DNA from: [Mycobacterium] crassicus
Lineage (GTDB): Bacteria > Actinomycetota > Actinomycetes > Mycobacteriales > Mycobacteriaceae
Length of the DNA stretch: 40,250 bases
Reading direction: 5' to 3'
NCBI RefSeq assembly: GCF_020181615.1
Contig: NZ_CP084029.1
Coordinates: forward strand, 3,197,703-3,237,952
Position 1 is the first letter of the stretch, and each line of letters begins with the position of its first letter. Of this stretch, positions 1 through 11,510 are shown piece by piece. The position numbers and the translations under genes are program-made. The notes below the pieces were generated by a model. The model saw only the letters and a program-made list of their open reading frames with translations. It was not told where the DNA came from and did not search any database.

Positions 1-72
<72 letters not shown>

Positions 73-85
73 CTGCTACTGCGAC

Positions 86-1171
86 TCAGATCCCGATGGA
101 CGCCAGCAGGTCGCCCATCGCGTCACCCGCACTGCTGCCGCCGGCGTCAGCCATGGCCCCGGTGAGGGTGTCGATCACCGCCTGCGGGAACGCCGCGAAC
201 GCGTTGAACACGTCGGTGAAGCCGGTCTGCAGCGCGGCGCTGATGTCAGCCGGGTCCCCGCCCTGCAGGGCTTCCAAGATGTGCCAGGTGGCCATCTGCG
301 GTGCGACCATAACGTCGCGGAAGTCGACGAACAACCCGGTGAGCAGGCCCGGGTTCTCGGCGACCTCCTGGCCGTTCCAGCTGACCAGGGTCCAGCCGTC
401 GGTCGGGTTGCCCTCGATCACGACCTGGCCGGTGTTGGGCAGCAGTCCTGCCTGCAACGACTGGAAGAAGAGCCCGAAGTCGGGGTTCTTGACGTTCATC
501 ATCACCCAGGTGGAGATGGCCGCCCCGTGGGAGAACGCCACGTCGTGCAGGTTGCCGTCCTCGCCGACCGCGCCGACGCCGTTGTTGTAGATCGTGTCGA
601 TGGCGTCGCTGAACCGGTCCTGGAACGCCATCCCGTTCACGTCGACGGTTGAGCCCAACTGCGGCATCCAGTAGTTGCCGAACATCCACGACAGCGGCCC
701 GAGCAGGTAGAGCAGGCCGGTGATCTCGGTCTGCTCCTTGCCTTCGAAGATGCCGGCGCTGAGCTCATTGAGTCCGGCCAGGTTCGTCACCGGGGTGTTC
801 GGCGAACCGGCGGCGGTCAGCCAGTCCGCCGCCGTCTGCTGAGTCCGCAGGAAGTCCGACGCGTAGACCCCGTTGTAGAAGTCCGGGTCCTGCAGGTGCT
901 GCGGGTTGGCCGGGTCGGCCAGGAATGCCGCCTGCTCGGCGCCCTCCGTGGTGATGGGCGCACCGGGCGGGGTGGTCCCGAGAATGTGGTTGACGTTGTC
1001 CTGCGACAAGCCGTGCCGGACCAGGTCGAGCACCATGTCGGTGGCGGTCAACTGGATGCCGGGCACCGACACAGCGGCCAACGGCCCTGCCATCGGAGCC
1101 ACCGGGGCGGCAACGAGCCCGGCGCCGACGAGGGCGACTCCGGCGGTGATCCACGGGCGAGTGTGGTGCAT
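86..1171 (-). CDS. Secreted histidine phosphatase family protein (paralogue 1)
   Basis: A 361-aa exported member of the histidine phosphatase (phosphoglycerate mutase-like) superfamily, which uses a phospho-histidine intermediate. Seen: a Sec-type signal peptide (hydrophobic, Ala/Val-rich, about residues 7-32), the RHG nucleophile motif in LVRHGLSQDN, and a second catalytic His in AFSHGAA. The usual Glu/Gln after RHG is Leu here. About 90 residues after the phosphatase core (from NTGQVVIEG onward) form a hydrophobic tail shared with the next gene. I chose the ATG at 1171 because AAGGAG lies six bases before it; a TTG at 1186 in the same frame would add five residues but lacks this spacing. 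Substrate unknown. Tandem with a paralogue 372 bp upstream, same strand. Confidence 0.85.
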   Translation of the reverse strand: MHHTRPWITAGVALVGAGLVAAPVAPMAGPLAAVSVPGIQLTATDMVLDLVRHGLSQDNVNHILGTTPPGAPITTEGAEQAAFLADPANPQHLQDPDFYNGVYASDFLRTQQTAADWLTAAGSPNTPVTNLAGLNELSAGIFEGKEQTEITGLLYLLGPLSWMFGNYWMPQLGSTVDVNGMAFQDRFSDAIDTIYNNGVGAVGEDGNLHDVAFSHGAAISTWVMMNVKNPDFGLFFQSLQAGLLPNTGQVVIEGNPTDGWTLVSWNGQEVAENPGLLTGLFVDFRDVMVAPQMATWHILEALQGGDPADISAALQTGFTDVFNAFAAFPQAVIDTLTGAMADAGGSSAGDAMGDLLASIGI

Positions 1172-1543
1172 GGCCTTCTCCTTCAACGAATCCTAACTTC
1201 AGTTACGCTACGGTGCGTAGCGCAAATGCTGAGCTGAGATTAATCTGATGTTTTTCCTATGTCAATGACTGATTCCCCCGATTCGTAGCGCAGGATCGCC
1301 GACTGGACCCCGCGGTGGCGTCGCTCGAAGGTTGAAGGACGCCGGCCAAGGCCACCGCGGCGCCATGCAGGTCGTTTACGGCGAATATCTGCCGATAAGG
1401 TCCACGCGGCCTTGAGGGGTGATGCCAGGGCTCAGCGCACGAACCCAAACCCGATACGGGCCTACTTGACCGCGGTAGTCATATCCACCGGTGGCCATGA
1501 GTCATCCCGGAGCCAGGCTGTCACCAGGCCCTGCCGGGTACCG
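1172..1543. other. Intergenic region between the two phosphatase genes
   Basis: No convincing gene in these 372 bases; the 63-codon frame at 1257-1448 on the minus strand lacks recognisable content. It holds the promoter side of paralogue 1: a minus-strand -10 candidate TAGGAT at 1190-1195, an inverted repeat at 1206-1222, and a further copy of its half-site CGTAGCGCA at 1284-1292. The right end is the 3' flank of paralogue 2. Confidence 0.6.
1206..1222 (-). promoter_or_regulatory. Inverted repeat (candidate operator) over the -35 region of the phosphatase promoter
   Basis: CGCTACG-GTG-CGTAGCG is a perfect 7-bp inverted repeat. On the minus strand it sits just upstream of the TAGGAT -10 candidate (1190-1195), so it would cover the -35 zone of the gene starting at 1171. 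The nonamer CGTAGCGCA at 1216-1224 recurs at 1284-1292. The arrangement suggests a repressor site; the cognate protein is not evident. Confidence 0.45.
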
Positions 1544-2551
1544 CTAACCGCTCAACGCGGCGGTGATGGTGTCGAAGACGGCCTGCGGGAATGCCGCGAA
1601 TGCGTTGATCACGTCGGTGAATCCGGTCTGCAGCGCGGCGGTGATTTCGGCCTGGTCGCCACCTTGGAACGCCTCCAGGATGTGCCAGGCGGCGACCTGC
1701 GGCGCCGTGTTCAAGTCCCGCCAGTCCACGAAAAGCCCGGTGAACAGGTCCGGGGTGGCCGACACCTCGTGGCCTTCCCAGCTGACCAGCGTCCAGCCGT
1801 CGGTGGGGTTGCCCTCGATCACGACCTGGCCGGTGTTGACCAGGGGGCTGTGGGTGTCGAGCAACTCTTTGATGACCAGCTCGAAGTCGGGGTTCTTGAC
1901 GTTCATCAACGTCCAGATCGCGATCGTCCCGGCGTGGGCGAACACCGCGTTGTTCAGCGGGTTGTCCGAGTCGGAGACGGTGTTGTTGTAGATGGCTTCG
2001 ATCGCCTCGGTGACCCGGTCGTTGAACGCCGCCCCGTTGGGGTCCACGGCGGATCCCAACATGGGCACCCAGTACTGGCCCATGACCCACATCAATGTCG
2101 GTAGGGCGTAGGCGATCTGGGTGATCGTGTCGAGGTCGCGGCCTTCGAACCATCCGGCATTGATCTCGTTGAGCCCGGCCAGGTGCGTGACCTCCATCCC
2201 CAGCAGATCGGCCAGCGGCTGTGCGGTGTGCTGCGCGCGGATCATCTCCGAGGCGTAGATGCCGGCGATGCCCTCCGGGAACAACGCATTGATCTCCGGT
2301 GCGACGGCGGCCGCCTCCTCGCGCCCGAGGTCGGTGAGCTCGGCACCCGGCGGGACGGTTCCCAGGACGCCCCCGGCGTTGTCCGCCGACTCGCCGTGGC
2401 GCACCAGGTCGAGGGTGATGTCCTGGGCGGCGAGCAGGAACTCGGCAGTGATCGCGCTCGGCGATGGCACCGTGACCGGTCCGGCCGCAACGGCCCCCGC
2501 GCCCACGAGTGCGACGGCAGCGGTGGTCCAGGCTCGGGTAACAGGCCGCAT
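1544..2551 (-). CDS. Secreted histidine phosphatase family protein (paralogue 2)
   Basis: A 335-aa paralogue of the gene to its left, with the same plan: signal peptide (about residues 8-25, ending near AAAGPV), canonical LVRHGESADN phosphatase motif, second catalytic His in VFAHAGT, and the same C-terminal tail with NTGQVVIEGNPTDGWTLVSW and a closing stretch rich in Phe-Ala. Here the residue after RHG is the canonical Glu, so this copy is closer to a typical phosphatase than paralogue 1. Start: ATG at 2551 preceded by GAGGAAG. A -10 candidate TAAGGT lies at 2608-2613 on the minus strand, implying a leader of about 50 bases. Probably acts outside the cytoplasmic membrane; substrate unknown. 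Confidence 0.85.
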   Translation of the reverse strand: MRPVTRAWTTAAVALVGAGAVAAGPVTVPSPSAITAEFLLAAQDITLDLVRHGESADNAGGVLGTVPPGAELTDLGREEAAAVAPEINALFPEGIAGIYASEMIRAQHTAQPLADLLGMEVTHLAGLNEINAGWFEGRDLDTITQIAYALPTLMWVMGQYWVPMLGSAVDPNGAAFNDRVTEAIEAIYNNTVSDSDNPLNNAVFAHAGTIAIWTLMNVKNPDFELVIKELLDTHSPLVNTGQVVIEGNPTDGWTLVSWEGHEVSATPDLFTGLFVDWRDLNTAPQVAAWHILEAFQGGDQAEITAALQTGFTDVINAFAAFPQAVFDTITAALSG

Positions 2552-2647
2552 TACTTCTTCCTCACGTTCCGCACTGTCGGCAGGCGAACGGCTCGCCGCG
2601 TCACGCGACCTTAGCTGATAAAAGAGTGAAAGGGTGCCGTTATCGCC

Positions 2648-3418
2648 CTAAGGCCGTTCCGGTGTGGCGGACTCACGTCCGAAGACGGAGGCTTCGATAC
2701 CAGTCGCGAACACTTCGGCGTAGCGACGGCAGTCGGCGGCGGCCCGCTCGACCGGCCCGAGGGCCGCGATGTCGTCGATCGAGGCCTTGGCCGCTGCCAA
2801 GGCCGAAGGCGATGCGTCCACGAAGCGGGCGGCCCAACCGATCGCGGCGTCACAGACCCCGTCGGGGGCCACCATCTCGTCGACCAGGCCGAGCGCCAGC
2901 GCTTCCTCAGCGTCGAAGAACCGCCCGCTGTAGGCCAGTTCCTTGGCGCGACTCACCCCGGCCGTGCGGGCCAACCGGGCCAGACCCCCACCATCGGGCA
3001 CCAGGCCGGCCAGAACCTCGGTGGCCCCGAACTTGACGTTGTCGCCGCTGATCCGCCAATCCGCCGCCAACGCCAGTGCCAGGCCACTACCCAGCGCGTA
3101 TCCGGTGACAGCAGCCACCGTCGGCTTGGCGATCGCTGCCACTGCCTGCACGGCGTCGTGGCGGACCCGGGCGAACACCTCGGCCTCCGATGCGATCAGG
3201 GTGCGCAATTCGGGCACGTCGTCGCCGGCGCAGAAGATCTCGTGGCCGCCGAACAGCACCACCGCAACGACGTCGTCACGTGCCGACACCTCGGCAGCCG
3301 CCTCGGTGATCTCCCGGTAGGCCTGCCGGGTCAGCGCATTCGTCGGCGGACGCGACAGCACCAGAGTCGCCACCCCGGACACCTGGGCCGAGACGTGGAC
3401 CGCGACGAATTCGCTCAT
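2648..3418 (-). CDS. echA17: Enoyl-CoA hydratase/isomerase family protein (EchA17-like)
   Basis: A 256-aa crotonase-fold protein of the enoyl-CoA hydratase family, which hydrates 2-enoyl-CoA esters in beta-oxidation or related acyl-CoA steps. Seen: the CoA/oxyanion-hole segments [15 protein letters not shown] and [16 protein letters not shown], and the late family region [14 protein letters not shown]. Start: ATG at 3418, whose first bases overlap the stop of the Nudix gene as ATGA, indicating translational coupling; a longer frame to 3481 would run into that gene and is unlikely. Gene order (enoyl-CoA hydratase, Nudix, ABC ATPase, serB, ctaD) matches M. tuberculosis Rv3039c-Rv3043c as I recall it, where this gene is echA17 and of similar length. 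Exact substrate not deducible. Confidence 0.85.
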   Translation of the reverse strand: MSEFVAVHVSAQVSGVATLVLSRPPTNALTRQAYREITEAAAEVSARDDVVAVVLFGGHEIFCAGDDVPELRTLIASEAEVFARVRHDAVQAVAAIAKPTVAAVTGYALGSGLALALAADWRISGDNVKFGATEVLAGLVPDGGGLARLARTAGVSRAKELAYSGRFFDAEEALALGLVDEMVAPDGVCDAAIGWAARFVDASPSALAAAKASIDDIAALGPVERAAADCRRYAEVFATGIEASVFGRESATPERP

Positions 3419-4218
3419 CCGGGCCACCGGCTGCCGCGGGCCTCGTTGTAGCGCTTCGAATCGAAGAACTCGAACTCCCAATTGTCGCCATGTCGAGTCA
3501 ACGTCGGTTGGGTCACCACGATCTGGCGTTCGACCGCGAGTACATCCTGCACGCTGCGGCCGGCGAGCGAATCCAGTTGGGTCCAGGTCGGCGGCAGCAG
3601 GAAGCTGCGCCCGGCCGAGAAGTCTTCGATCGCGGATTCGGGGGTGGCCCAGCCGGCCCGGTCGGATTCGGTGTTCTCACCGTCGGCGCGTTGCCCGACG
3701 GGCAGTCCCGCGACAAAGAAATAGGTGTCATAGCGGCGGGTGCGTTCGGCTTCCGGGGTGACCCAGTTCGCCCACGGCCGCAGCAGCTCGGCATGCAGCA
3801 CCAGCTTCTCGGTGCGCAGGAAGTCGGCGAACGACAGTTCTCCGGCAGCCAGCGCCCGGCGGGATTCGGCGTATACCGACGCATCGGCGACGACACGCTG
3901 CGACTCGTCGGCTGGGCCGGCGAACAACACCCCGGACTCCTCGAACGTCTCGCGCACGGCAGCGCACACCAGTGCCGCGGCCAGATCGACGTCAACGCCG
4001 AAGCGCTGCGCCCACCAACCCGGCTCCGGCCCCACCCAGGCGATATCGGTGCTGCGGTCGCGGTCGTCGACCCCACCGCCGGGAAACACCATCACCCCGG
4101 CGGCGAACTCCATCGCGGCATGCCGGCGCATCAGGAACACGTCCAGGGCGGTAACGCCGTCTCGAACCAGCATCACCGTTGCTGCGGGCCGCGTGGGCAG
4201 CGGCGGTGGATTGTTCAT
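3415..4218 (-). CDS. Nudix hydrolase
   Basis: A 267-aa Nudix-fold hydrolase (families cleaving nucleoside diphosphates linked to another moiety, including CoA-type substrates). Seen: a split Nudix box, with the glycine part [10 protein letters not shown] near residues 45-54 and the catalytic REtfEESG helix ([13 protein letters not shown]) about 35 residues further on. The canonical box is contiguous, so the insertion places it with the NUDT19-like long-box group. Start: ATG at 4218 with GGAGG eight bases upstream; its ATG overlaps the ABC ATPase stop (ATGA), and its own stop overlaps the enoyl-CoA hydratase start, so the three genes form a tightly coupled leftward operon. A CoA-diphosphatase role would fit the hydratase neighbour, but that is inference. 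Confidence 0.85.
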   Translation of the reverse strand: MNNPPPLPTRPAATVMLVRDGVTALDVFLMRRHAAMEFAAGVMVFPGGGVDDRDRSTDIAWVGPEPGWWAQRFGVDVDLAAALVCAAVRETFEESGVLFAGPADESQRVVADASVYAESRRALAAGELSFADFLRTEKLVLHAELLRPWANWVTPEAERTRRYDTYFFVAGLPVGQRADGENTESDRAGWATPESAIEDFSAGRSFLLPPTWTQLDSLAGRSVQDVLAVERQIVVTQPTLTRHGDNWEFEFFDSKRYNEARGSRWPG

Positions 4219-5153
4219 AAGCGCCTCCGATGGGCTGCTGGACCGCGGGCGCGGCGGGCGAAGTAACGCCCGTCGATGACATCCAAGGAGATCGACTGCC
4301 CGAACGCCGCCGACAGATTCTCGGCGGTCAGCACATCGCCGAGCAGGCCGGCGGCGACCGTGCGGCCCTCCGCCAGCAACAGGCAGTGGCTGAACCCGAT
4401 CGGGATCTCCTCGACGTGGTGGGTGACCAGTACGAGTGCCGGTGCGTCCGGGTCGGCGGCCAGATCCGCCAGCCGGGCCACCAGCTCCTCGCGTCCACCC
4501 AGGTCCAGCCCGGCCGCCGGCTCGTCGAGCAGCAGTAGCTCCGGATCGGTCATCAGGGCGCGGGCGATCAGCACCCGTTTGCGCTCGCCCTCGGACAGAG
4601 TGCCGTAGGTGCGATCGGCCAGATGCTCGGCACCCAGGCTTTCCAGCAGATCGACCGCCCGGTCGTGATCGACGGCGTCGTACTCTTCGCGCCAGCGGCC
4701 CAGCACCGCGTAGCCGGCCGAGACCACCAGATCGCGCACGGTCTCACCGCCCGGTATGCGCTGCGCCAGCGCCGAGGAACTCAGTCCCACCCGGGCCCGC
4801 AGCTCGGTGGTGTCGACCCGGCCCAGCTGTTCGCCGAGCACGTAGGCCACCCCCGATGACGGATGTTCGGTGGCGGCGGCGATCCGCAGCAGCGACGTCT
4901 TGCCCGCCCCGTTGGGCCCGATGATCACCCAACGCTCGTCGAGTTCGACCGACCAGTCCAGCGGACCCACCAGGGAGCGGCCGTCACGGCACAGCGAGAT
5001 GCCCTCGAAGTGGATCAACAGATCCTGATCGGCCGCTGCTGTGGGGCCGGGGCGTCCGGATTCGGGCACGCGACCTATGGTGCCGTACCCCGACTCCGCG
5101 GCGACCGGCCGGGTGCCGGTAATCGGGACCCCCGTGACCGAAAGACCTCTCAC
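4215..5153 (-). CDS. ABC transporter ATP-binding protein
   Basis: A single ABC nucleotide-binding domain of up to 312 aa. Seen, counting from the longest start: Walker A GPNGAGKT (79-86), signature LSEGE (186-190), Walker B LLLLDEP (206-212) followed by the D-loop, and the switch His in VLVTHHVEEI. No permease gene is adjacent, so it may pair with a distant permease or be a soluble ABC protein. The first 28 residues are low-information. A GTG at 5069 (VPESGRP...) gives 284 aa, close to the about 287 aa I recall for M. tuberculosis Rv3041c, so that start is a serious alternative to the GTG at 5153. Its stop overlaps the Nudix start (ATGA). Confidence 0.82.
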   Translation of the reverse strand: MRGLSVTGVPITGTRPVAAESGYGTIGRVPESGRPGPTAAADQDLLIHFEGISLCRDGRSLVGPLDWSVELDERWVIIGPNGAGKTSLLRIAAATEHPSSGVAYVLGEQLGRVDTTELRARVGLSSSALAQRIPGGETVRDLVVSAGYAVLGRWREEYDAVDHDRAVDLLESLGAEHLADRTYGTLSEGERKRVLIARALMTDPELLLLDEPAAGLDLGGREELVARLADLAADPDAPALVLVTHHVEEIPIGFSHCLLLAEGRTVAAGLLGDVLTAENLSAAFGQSISLDVIDGRYFARRARGPAAHRRRL

Positions 5154-5273
5154 CGGGCATCAGTGGGCCGGGTTGCAACTTCGATCACATCGTTTACACA
5201 GCAATACTTCGGCATATTCTCAGTTCATCCCGATGTTCTCGTACCCGCACGCACTCGCGGGTTGGGCCCAGCG

Positions 5274-8283
<3,010 letters not shown>

Positions 8284-8421
8284 GATTCCTCCAAACATGG
8301 GCATCCCGGAAACTTGGTCGAATCCTAACCCCGAGCCTCACCCCATCGGTATAGGCCTCCTACAAACCGTCGTATTCGTCGCCTCGGCGGCCCCACCCCT
8401 GGTGGGTGTTAACGTCACCGC
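8284..8421. promoter_or_regulatory. ctaD-fecB divergent promoter region
   Basis: This 138-bp gap separates leftward ctaD from rightward fecB. The ctaD ribosome site GGAGG lies at 8288-8292. On the fecB side TAACGT (8410-8415) ends six bases before the GTG start, matching a mycobacterial TANNNT -10 element for a leaderless transcript. No obvious operator was recognised. Confidence 0.6.
8410..8415 (+). promoter_or_regulatory. -10 element (TAACGT) of leaderless fecB
   Basis: TAACGT fits the TANNNT consensus and is followed by a six-base spacer (CACCGC) and then the GTG start at 8422, so transcription would begin at the start codon. There is no Shine-Dalgarno sequence before the GTG, which supports leaderless translation. 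Confidence 0.55.
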
Positions 8422-9507
8422 GTGACCAGGGCGGACCGGCGGGTGGTGTCGGCAGCAGCGCTGGCCGTGACGTTGATCACGGCCGCCGGGTGCGCGGACG
8501 AGGGGTCGGGAATTGCGCCGACTCCGATGAGCACCACTACGACGATGGTCGCCGGGGCCGGTGTGCTCGGTAATGACCGGCGGCCCGACGAATCCTGCGC
8601 CGCGGAACCGGCCCGACCTGACCCGGGTCCGCCGACACGGTCGGTGCACAACGCGGCCGACGTGGAACCGTCGAGCGTCGAGGTGCCCGAGGAGCCGCAG
8701 CGCATCGTGGTGCTCTCCGGCGATCAACTCGATGCGCTGTGTGCGTTGGGCCTGCACTCCCGCATCGTCGGCGCGGCGCTGCCGGACGGCTCGGAGAACC
8801 AGCCGTCGTATCTGGGTGCCGTGGTGCACGACCTCGAGGCAGTGGGCAACCGCAGCAACCCGGACCTCAACGCCATCGCAGGACTGCACCCGGACCTGAT
8901 CCTGGGTTCGCAGGGTCTGACACCCGGGTATTCGGAGCTGGCGGCGATCGCCCCGACGGTGTTCACCGGACCGCCGGGCGGGGCCTGGGAGGACAACGTC
9001 CGCGGTGTCGGCGCGGCGACGGCCCGTACCGGTGCCGTGGACGAGGTGCTCGGCAAGTTCACCGAGAAGGCCGATGCCACCGGTGAGGCCGGTGACGCCA
9101 CCCACTTCCAGGCGTCGGTGGTTCAGCTGACCGACAACGGCCTGCGCGTGTACGGGGCGGCCAACTTCGCCGCCGCGGTGCTCAAGTCCGTCGGCGTTGA
9201 CCGCCCGGCTTCGCAGCGGTTCACCGATCAGGCCTACATCGAGATCTCCGCGAGCGAGTCCGACCTGGCCGGCCGGGGCGACTTCTCGGCGGCCGACGGC
9301 GACATCGTCTATGTATCGTTCGCCTCACCGGCAGCCAAGGCCCGCGCGGCCACCGTGTTCGACAGTGTCGCCTGGCGCCGGCTGTCGGCCAACCGTGACA
9401 GCCGGGTGTTCGTGGTCAACAACGAGATATGGCAGACCGGTCAGGGGCCGGTAGCCGCGACCGGCGTGGTCGACGACCTGCGCTGGGTGAGTGCGCCGAT
9501 CAACTGA
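8422..9507 (+). CDS. fecB: FecB-like Fe(III)-siderophore-binding lipoprotein
   Basis: A 361-aa substrate-binding lipoprotein of the ABC iron-siderophore family, anchored outside the cytoplasmic membrane. Seen: N-terminal signal with a lipobox ending TAAGC (Cys21 lipidated), the family opening IVVLSGDQLDALCALG, HPDLILGSQGLTPGY (typical cluster-VIII binding-protein motif), and a closing VVDDLRW region. Length and sequence closely recall M. tuberculosis FecB (Rv3044), which binds carboxymycobactin and contributes to envelope-linked drug tolerance. As in M. tuberculosis it is divergent from ctaD. No permease/ATPase genes adjoin it. The start is the leaderless GTG; the gene ends three bases before the convergent DUF4139 stop. 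Confidence 0.92.
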   Translation: MTRADRRVVSAAALAVTLITAAGCADEGSGIAPTPMSTTTTMVAGAGVLGNDRRPDESCAAEPARPDPGPPTRSVHNAADVEPSSVEVPEEPQRIVVLSGDQLDALCALGLHSRIVGAALPDGSENQPSYLGAVVHDLEAVGNRSNPDLNAIAGLHPDLILGSQGLTPGYSELAAIAPTVFTGPPGGAWEDNVRGVGAATARTGAVDEVLGKFTEKADATGEAGDATHFQASVVQLTDNGLRVYGAANFAAAVLKSVGVDRPASQRFTDQAYIEISASESDLAGRGDFSAADGDIVYVSFASPAAKARAATVFDSVAWRRLSANRDSRVFVVNNEIWQTGQGPVAATGVVDDLRWVSAPIN

Positions 9508-9510
9508 GCC

Positions 9511-11394
9511 TCAACCGGGCGCACCCTCGGCGATCACCCGTCGCAGTTCGGCCGCCGCCTGCTGCTGGGCCGTGTCGGCCTCCTCGCGCAACCGGCGAAC
9601 CTCGGCGTCCAGGTCGTTGACCCGATCCTGGAGGGCTTCCAGTTCGCCTATCTGCCGGGCCCGTAGCTGGCCTTCGGCGCCGTCGGTGCCCAGCACCCGC
9701 AACTGTTCGGCGATCCGGCTCTGCGCGGTGTAGACCTCGTCGCGCTGTTGTTCGACCTGGTCGCGCTGCCGCTCCAGCCGGTGGGCCGCGTCGCGGTGCG
9801 CCAGCACCTGCCCGAGCGCTGCGACGGTCGCCGCGTCCAGTGAGCGGTCCGCCAGCCACTCCTCCAATTGGCCGGGTTCCAAGTCCTCATAGGCGATGTC
9901 GGAATAGATCGGCCAGGTTTCCACCACCGTCGCCTCGGCCGTCTGGTGCGCCGGCGCCGTGACACTGAACCGGCGCCAGAACCCGTCGTGGCCGGCGTCG
10001 GTGACGCCGCGCTGCGCTTTGACGGCGTGGTCGCGGGTCAGCGGCAGCTCGAAGACCACGTCGATCGGGTCGTCGTGATCGTTCTCGGCCCGTAGCGTGT
10101 GCCACCGTTCGCAACGCTGCTCTTCAACAACGGCATTCGCGGTCAGCCGGATCCGGGTGGTGATGGTGCGCACCGACGAGTAAGTACTGCCACGCACCGC
10201 GAGGTCTTTGGCGAAGGCCAACCGCACCTCCGCACCGCGAGAAGTGAAGCCCAGCATGGCTTCCCCGGCGTAGCCACCCTGCTCGTAGACGACGGCCGGG
10301 CCCTCTTCGAGCACCACGCCGGTGGTGTTGGTGAACGCCAGCACGATGTCCGGAGCGGGTCCGCGATCTTCGCGCCACACCACCTCCCGGCGCACCGCAT
10401 CGACGGGCGCCACGGCCAGCGGGATCATGGCCGCTCCCCCGCGCTTCAACGACACCGGGGTTGCCAGCCGGTATTCGAAATACTCACCACGGTCGGAGGT
10501 TTCGATGTCGGCGGCGGCCTCGTCGTAGGCGTCCGCGCTGGGACTCGCGTTGATGCTGAAGGCCGCGCTGCCCGGGACCATGCCGCGGTGCATGGCCCGG
10601 GGCGCCGCCACGCGCTCGCTCTCCTCGACGACCTCGCGCTGGACCTGTCGGCCGTGGTAGAGGTCGATGTCGAATGAGATCGGTTGGCCGGTGGTCAATG
10701 TGACCTCGACGTCGGTGAGATCCTCGTCGATCGGATTGTGGATGATGCCGGTCGCGACGAGCGTCACCGTGTCACCATCGCGGATCGCCCGGTACGACAC
10801 CCGCCACATCGGCGCGGCGACGATGTAGGAGATGCGCACGTCGTCGGCGGCGCCGCGAATCTGCACCGTCACATCGCAGTTGCGGCCCGCCGTAGCGGCG
10901 CGGGACCGATCGATCAGGTAGTCCAGGTCGTCCTTCGACGGGGATTCGAGCACATCGAGGCGCCGGGCGTCGGCGAGGTCGACGAGGGTGACCGCACCGG
11001 ATTCCACCCGTAGCACCAGCAGTCGTCTGTGCTTTCCCGCACCGGCCGCATCGTCCACGCCGATCACCTCACCGCGATGCGTCTGGTCGGCGCAGTGCAC
11101 CTCGACGGCGCGACCCCGCAATGCGTCGAACAGCCCGACAAGTGCTTCACCGGAATCCAGCAGCAGGTTGCGGTCGGCCAGCTCGGCACGCGGATCGGCC
11201 GGGGTGTCGAAGGAGACCGCACCCACCGAGGCGCTACCGCCGGCCGCGTCGACCGTCAGCGACTTGAGTACGTCCTTCATGTCGTCACGGCGGAAGGTCA
11301 GGGCGAAGTCTCCGTCGACCGGCCCGCGGCGGCCCACGAAGGCCACACCGTGCTTGTAGAGGACGAGGCGATCGACTTTGGGGCGCGTGGTCAT
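9511..11394 (-). CDS. DUF4139 domain-containing protein (MuiA-like)
   Basis: A 627-aa protein of the DUF4139 / mucoidy-inhibitor MuiA-like family, of unknown biochemical function. Seen: N-terminal beta-rich segment (VDRLVLYKHGVAFV), the DUF4139 core including YRAIRDGDTVTLVATGIIHN and DVEVTLTTGQP, and a long C-terminal coiled coil (about the last 95 residues, with heptads of Leu, Arg, Gln and Glu around RDAAHRLERQRDQVEQQRDE). No signal peptide or membrane segment, so probably cytoplasmic. Start: ATG at 11394, six bases after a TATCGT -10 element on the minus strand, hence probably leaderless. A longer frame to 11448 would cover the promoter and is rejected. It is convergent with fecB and absent from the equivalent M. 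tuberculosis position as I recall it. Confidence 0.8.
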   Translation of the reverse strand: MTTRPKVDRLVLYKHGVAFVGRRGPVDGDFALTFRRDDMKDVLKSLTVDAAGGSASVGAVSFDTPADPRAELADRNLLLDSGEALVGLFDALRGRAVEVHCADQTHRGEVIGVDDAAGAGKHRRLLVLRVESGAVTLVDLADARRLDVLESPSKDDLDYLIDRSRAATAGRNCDVTVQIRGAADDVRISYIVAAPMWRVSYRAIRDGDTVTLVATGIIHNPIDEDLTDVEVTLTTGQPISFDIDLYHGRQVQREVVEESERVAAPRAMHRGMVPGSAAFSINASPSADAYDEAAADIETSDRGEYFEYRLATPVSLKRGGAAMIPLAVAPVDAVRREVVWREDRGPAPDIVLAFTNTTGVVLEEGPAVVYEQGGYAGEAMLGFTSRGAEVRLAFAKDLAVRGSTYSSVRTITTRIRLTANAVVEEQRCERWHTLRAENDHDDPIDVVFELPLTRDHAVKAQRGVTDAGHDGFWRRFSVTAPAHQTAEATVVETWPIYSDIAYEDLEPGQLEEWLADRSLDAATVAALGQVLAHRDAAHRLERQRDQVEQQRDEVYTAQSRIAEQLRVLGTDGAEGQLRARQIGELEALQDRVNDLDAEVRRLREEADTAQQQAAAELRRVIAEGAPG

Positions 11395-11400
11395 CTGCGC

Positions 11401-11406
11401 ACGATA
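11401..11406 (-). promoter_or_regulatory. -10 element (TATCGT) of leaderless DUF4139 gene
   Basis: On the minus strand TATCGT is followed by GCGCAG and then the ATG at 11394. The TANNNT sequence, six-base spacing and lack of a Shine-Dalgarno match indicate a leaderless start and decide against the upstream in-frame start at 11448. Confidence 0.55.
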
Positions 11407-11510
11407 GCGCGCAGCACAGACATCGCTTTGCAAGTCGCAGGACGACAATCGAAATCGGCAGCGGCATATCCGGTTTCAAGAGTTCGCCGCATGGGCACCC
11501 CGGTGGGCGG

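Noticed and set aside
1257..1448. 63-codon minus-strand frame between the phosphatases
   Set aside because: No ribosome site, motif or protein-like composition.
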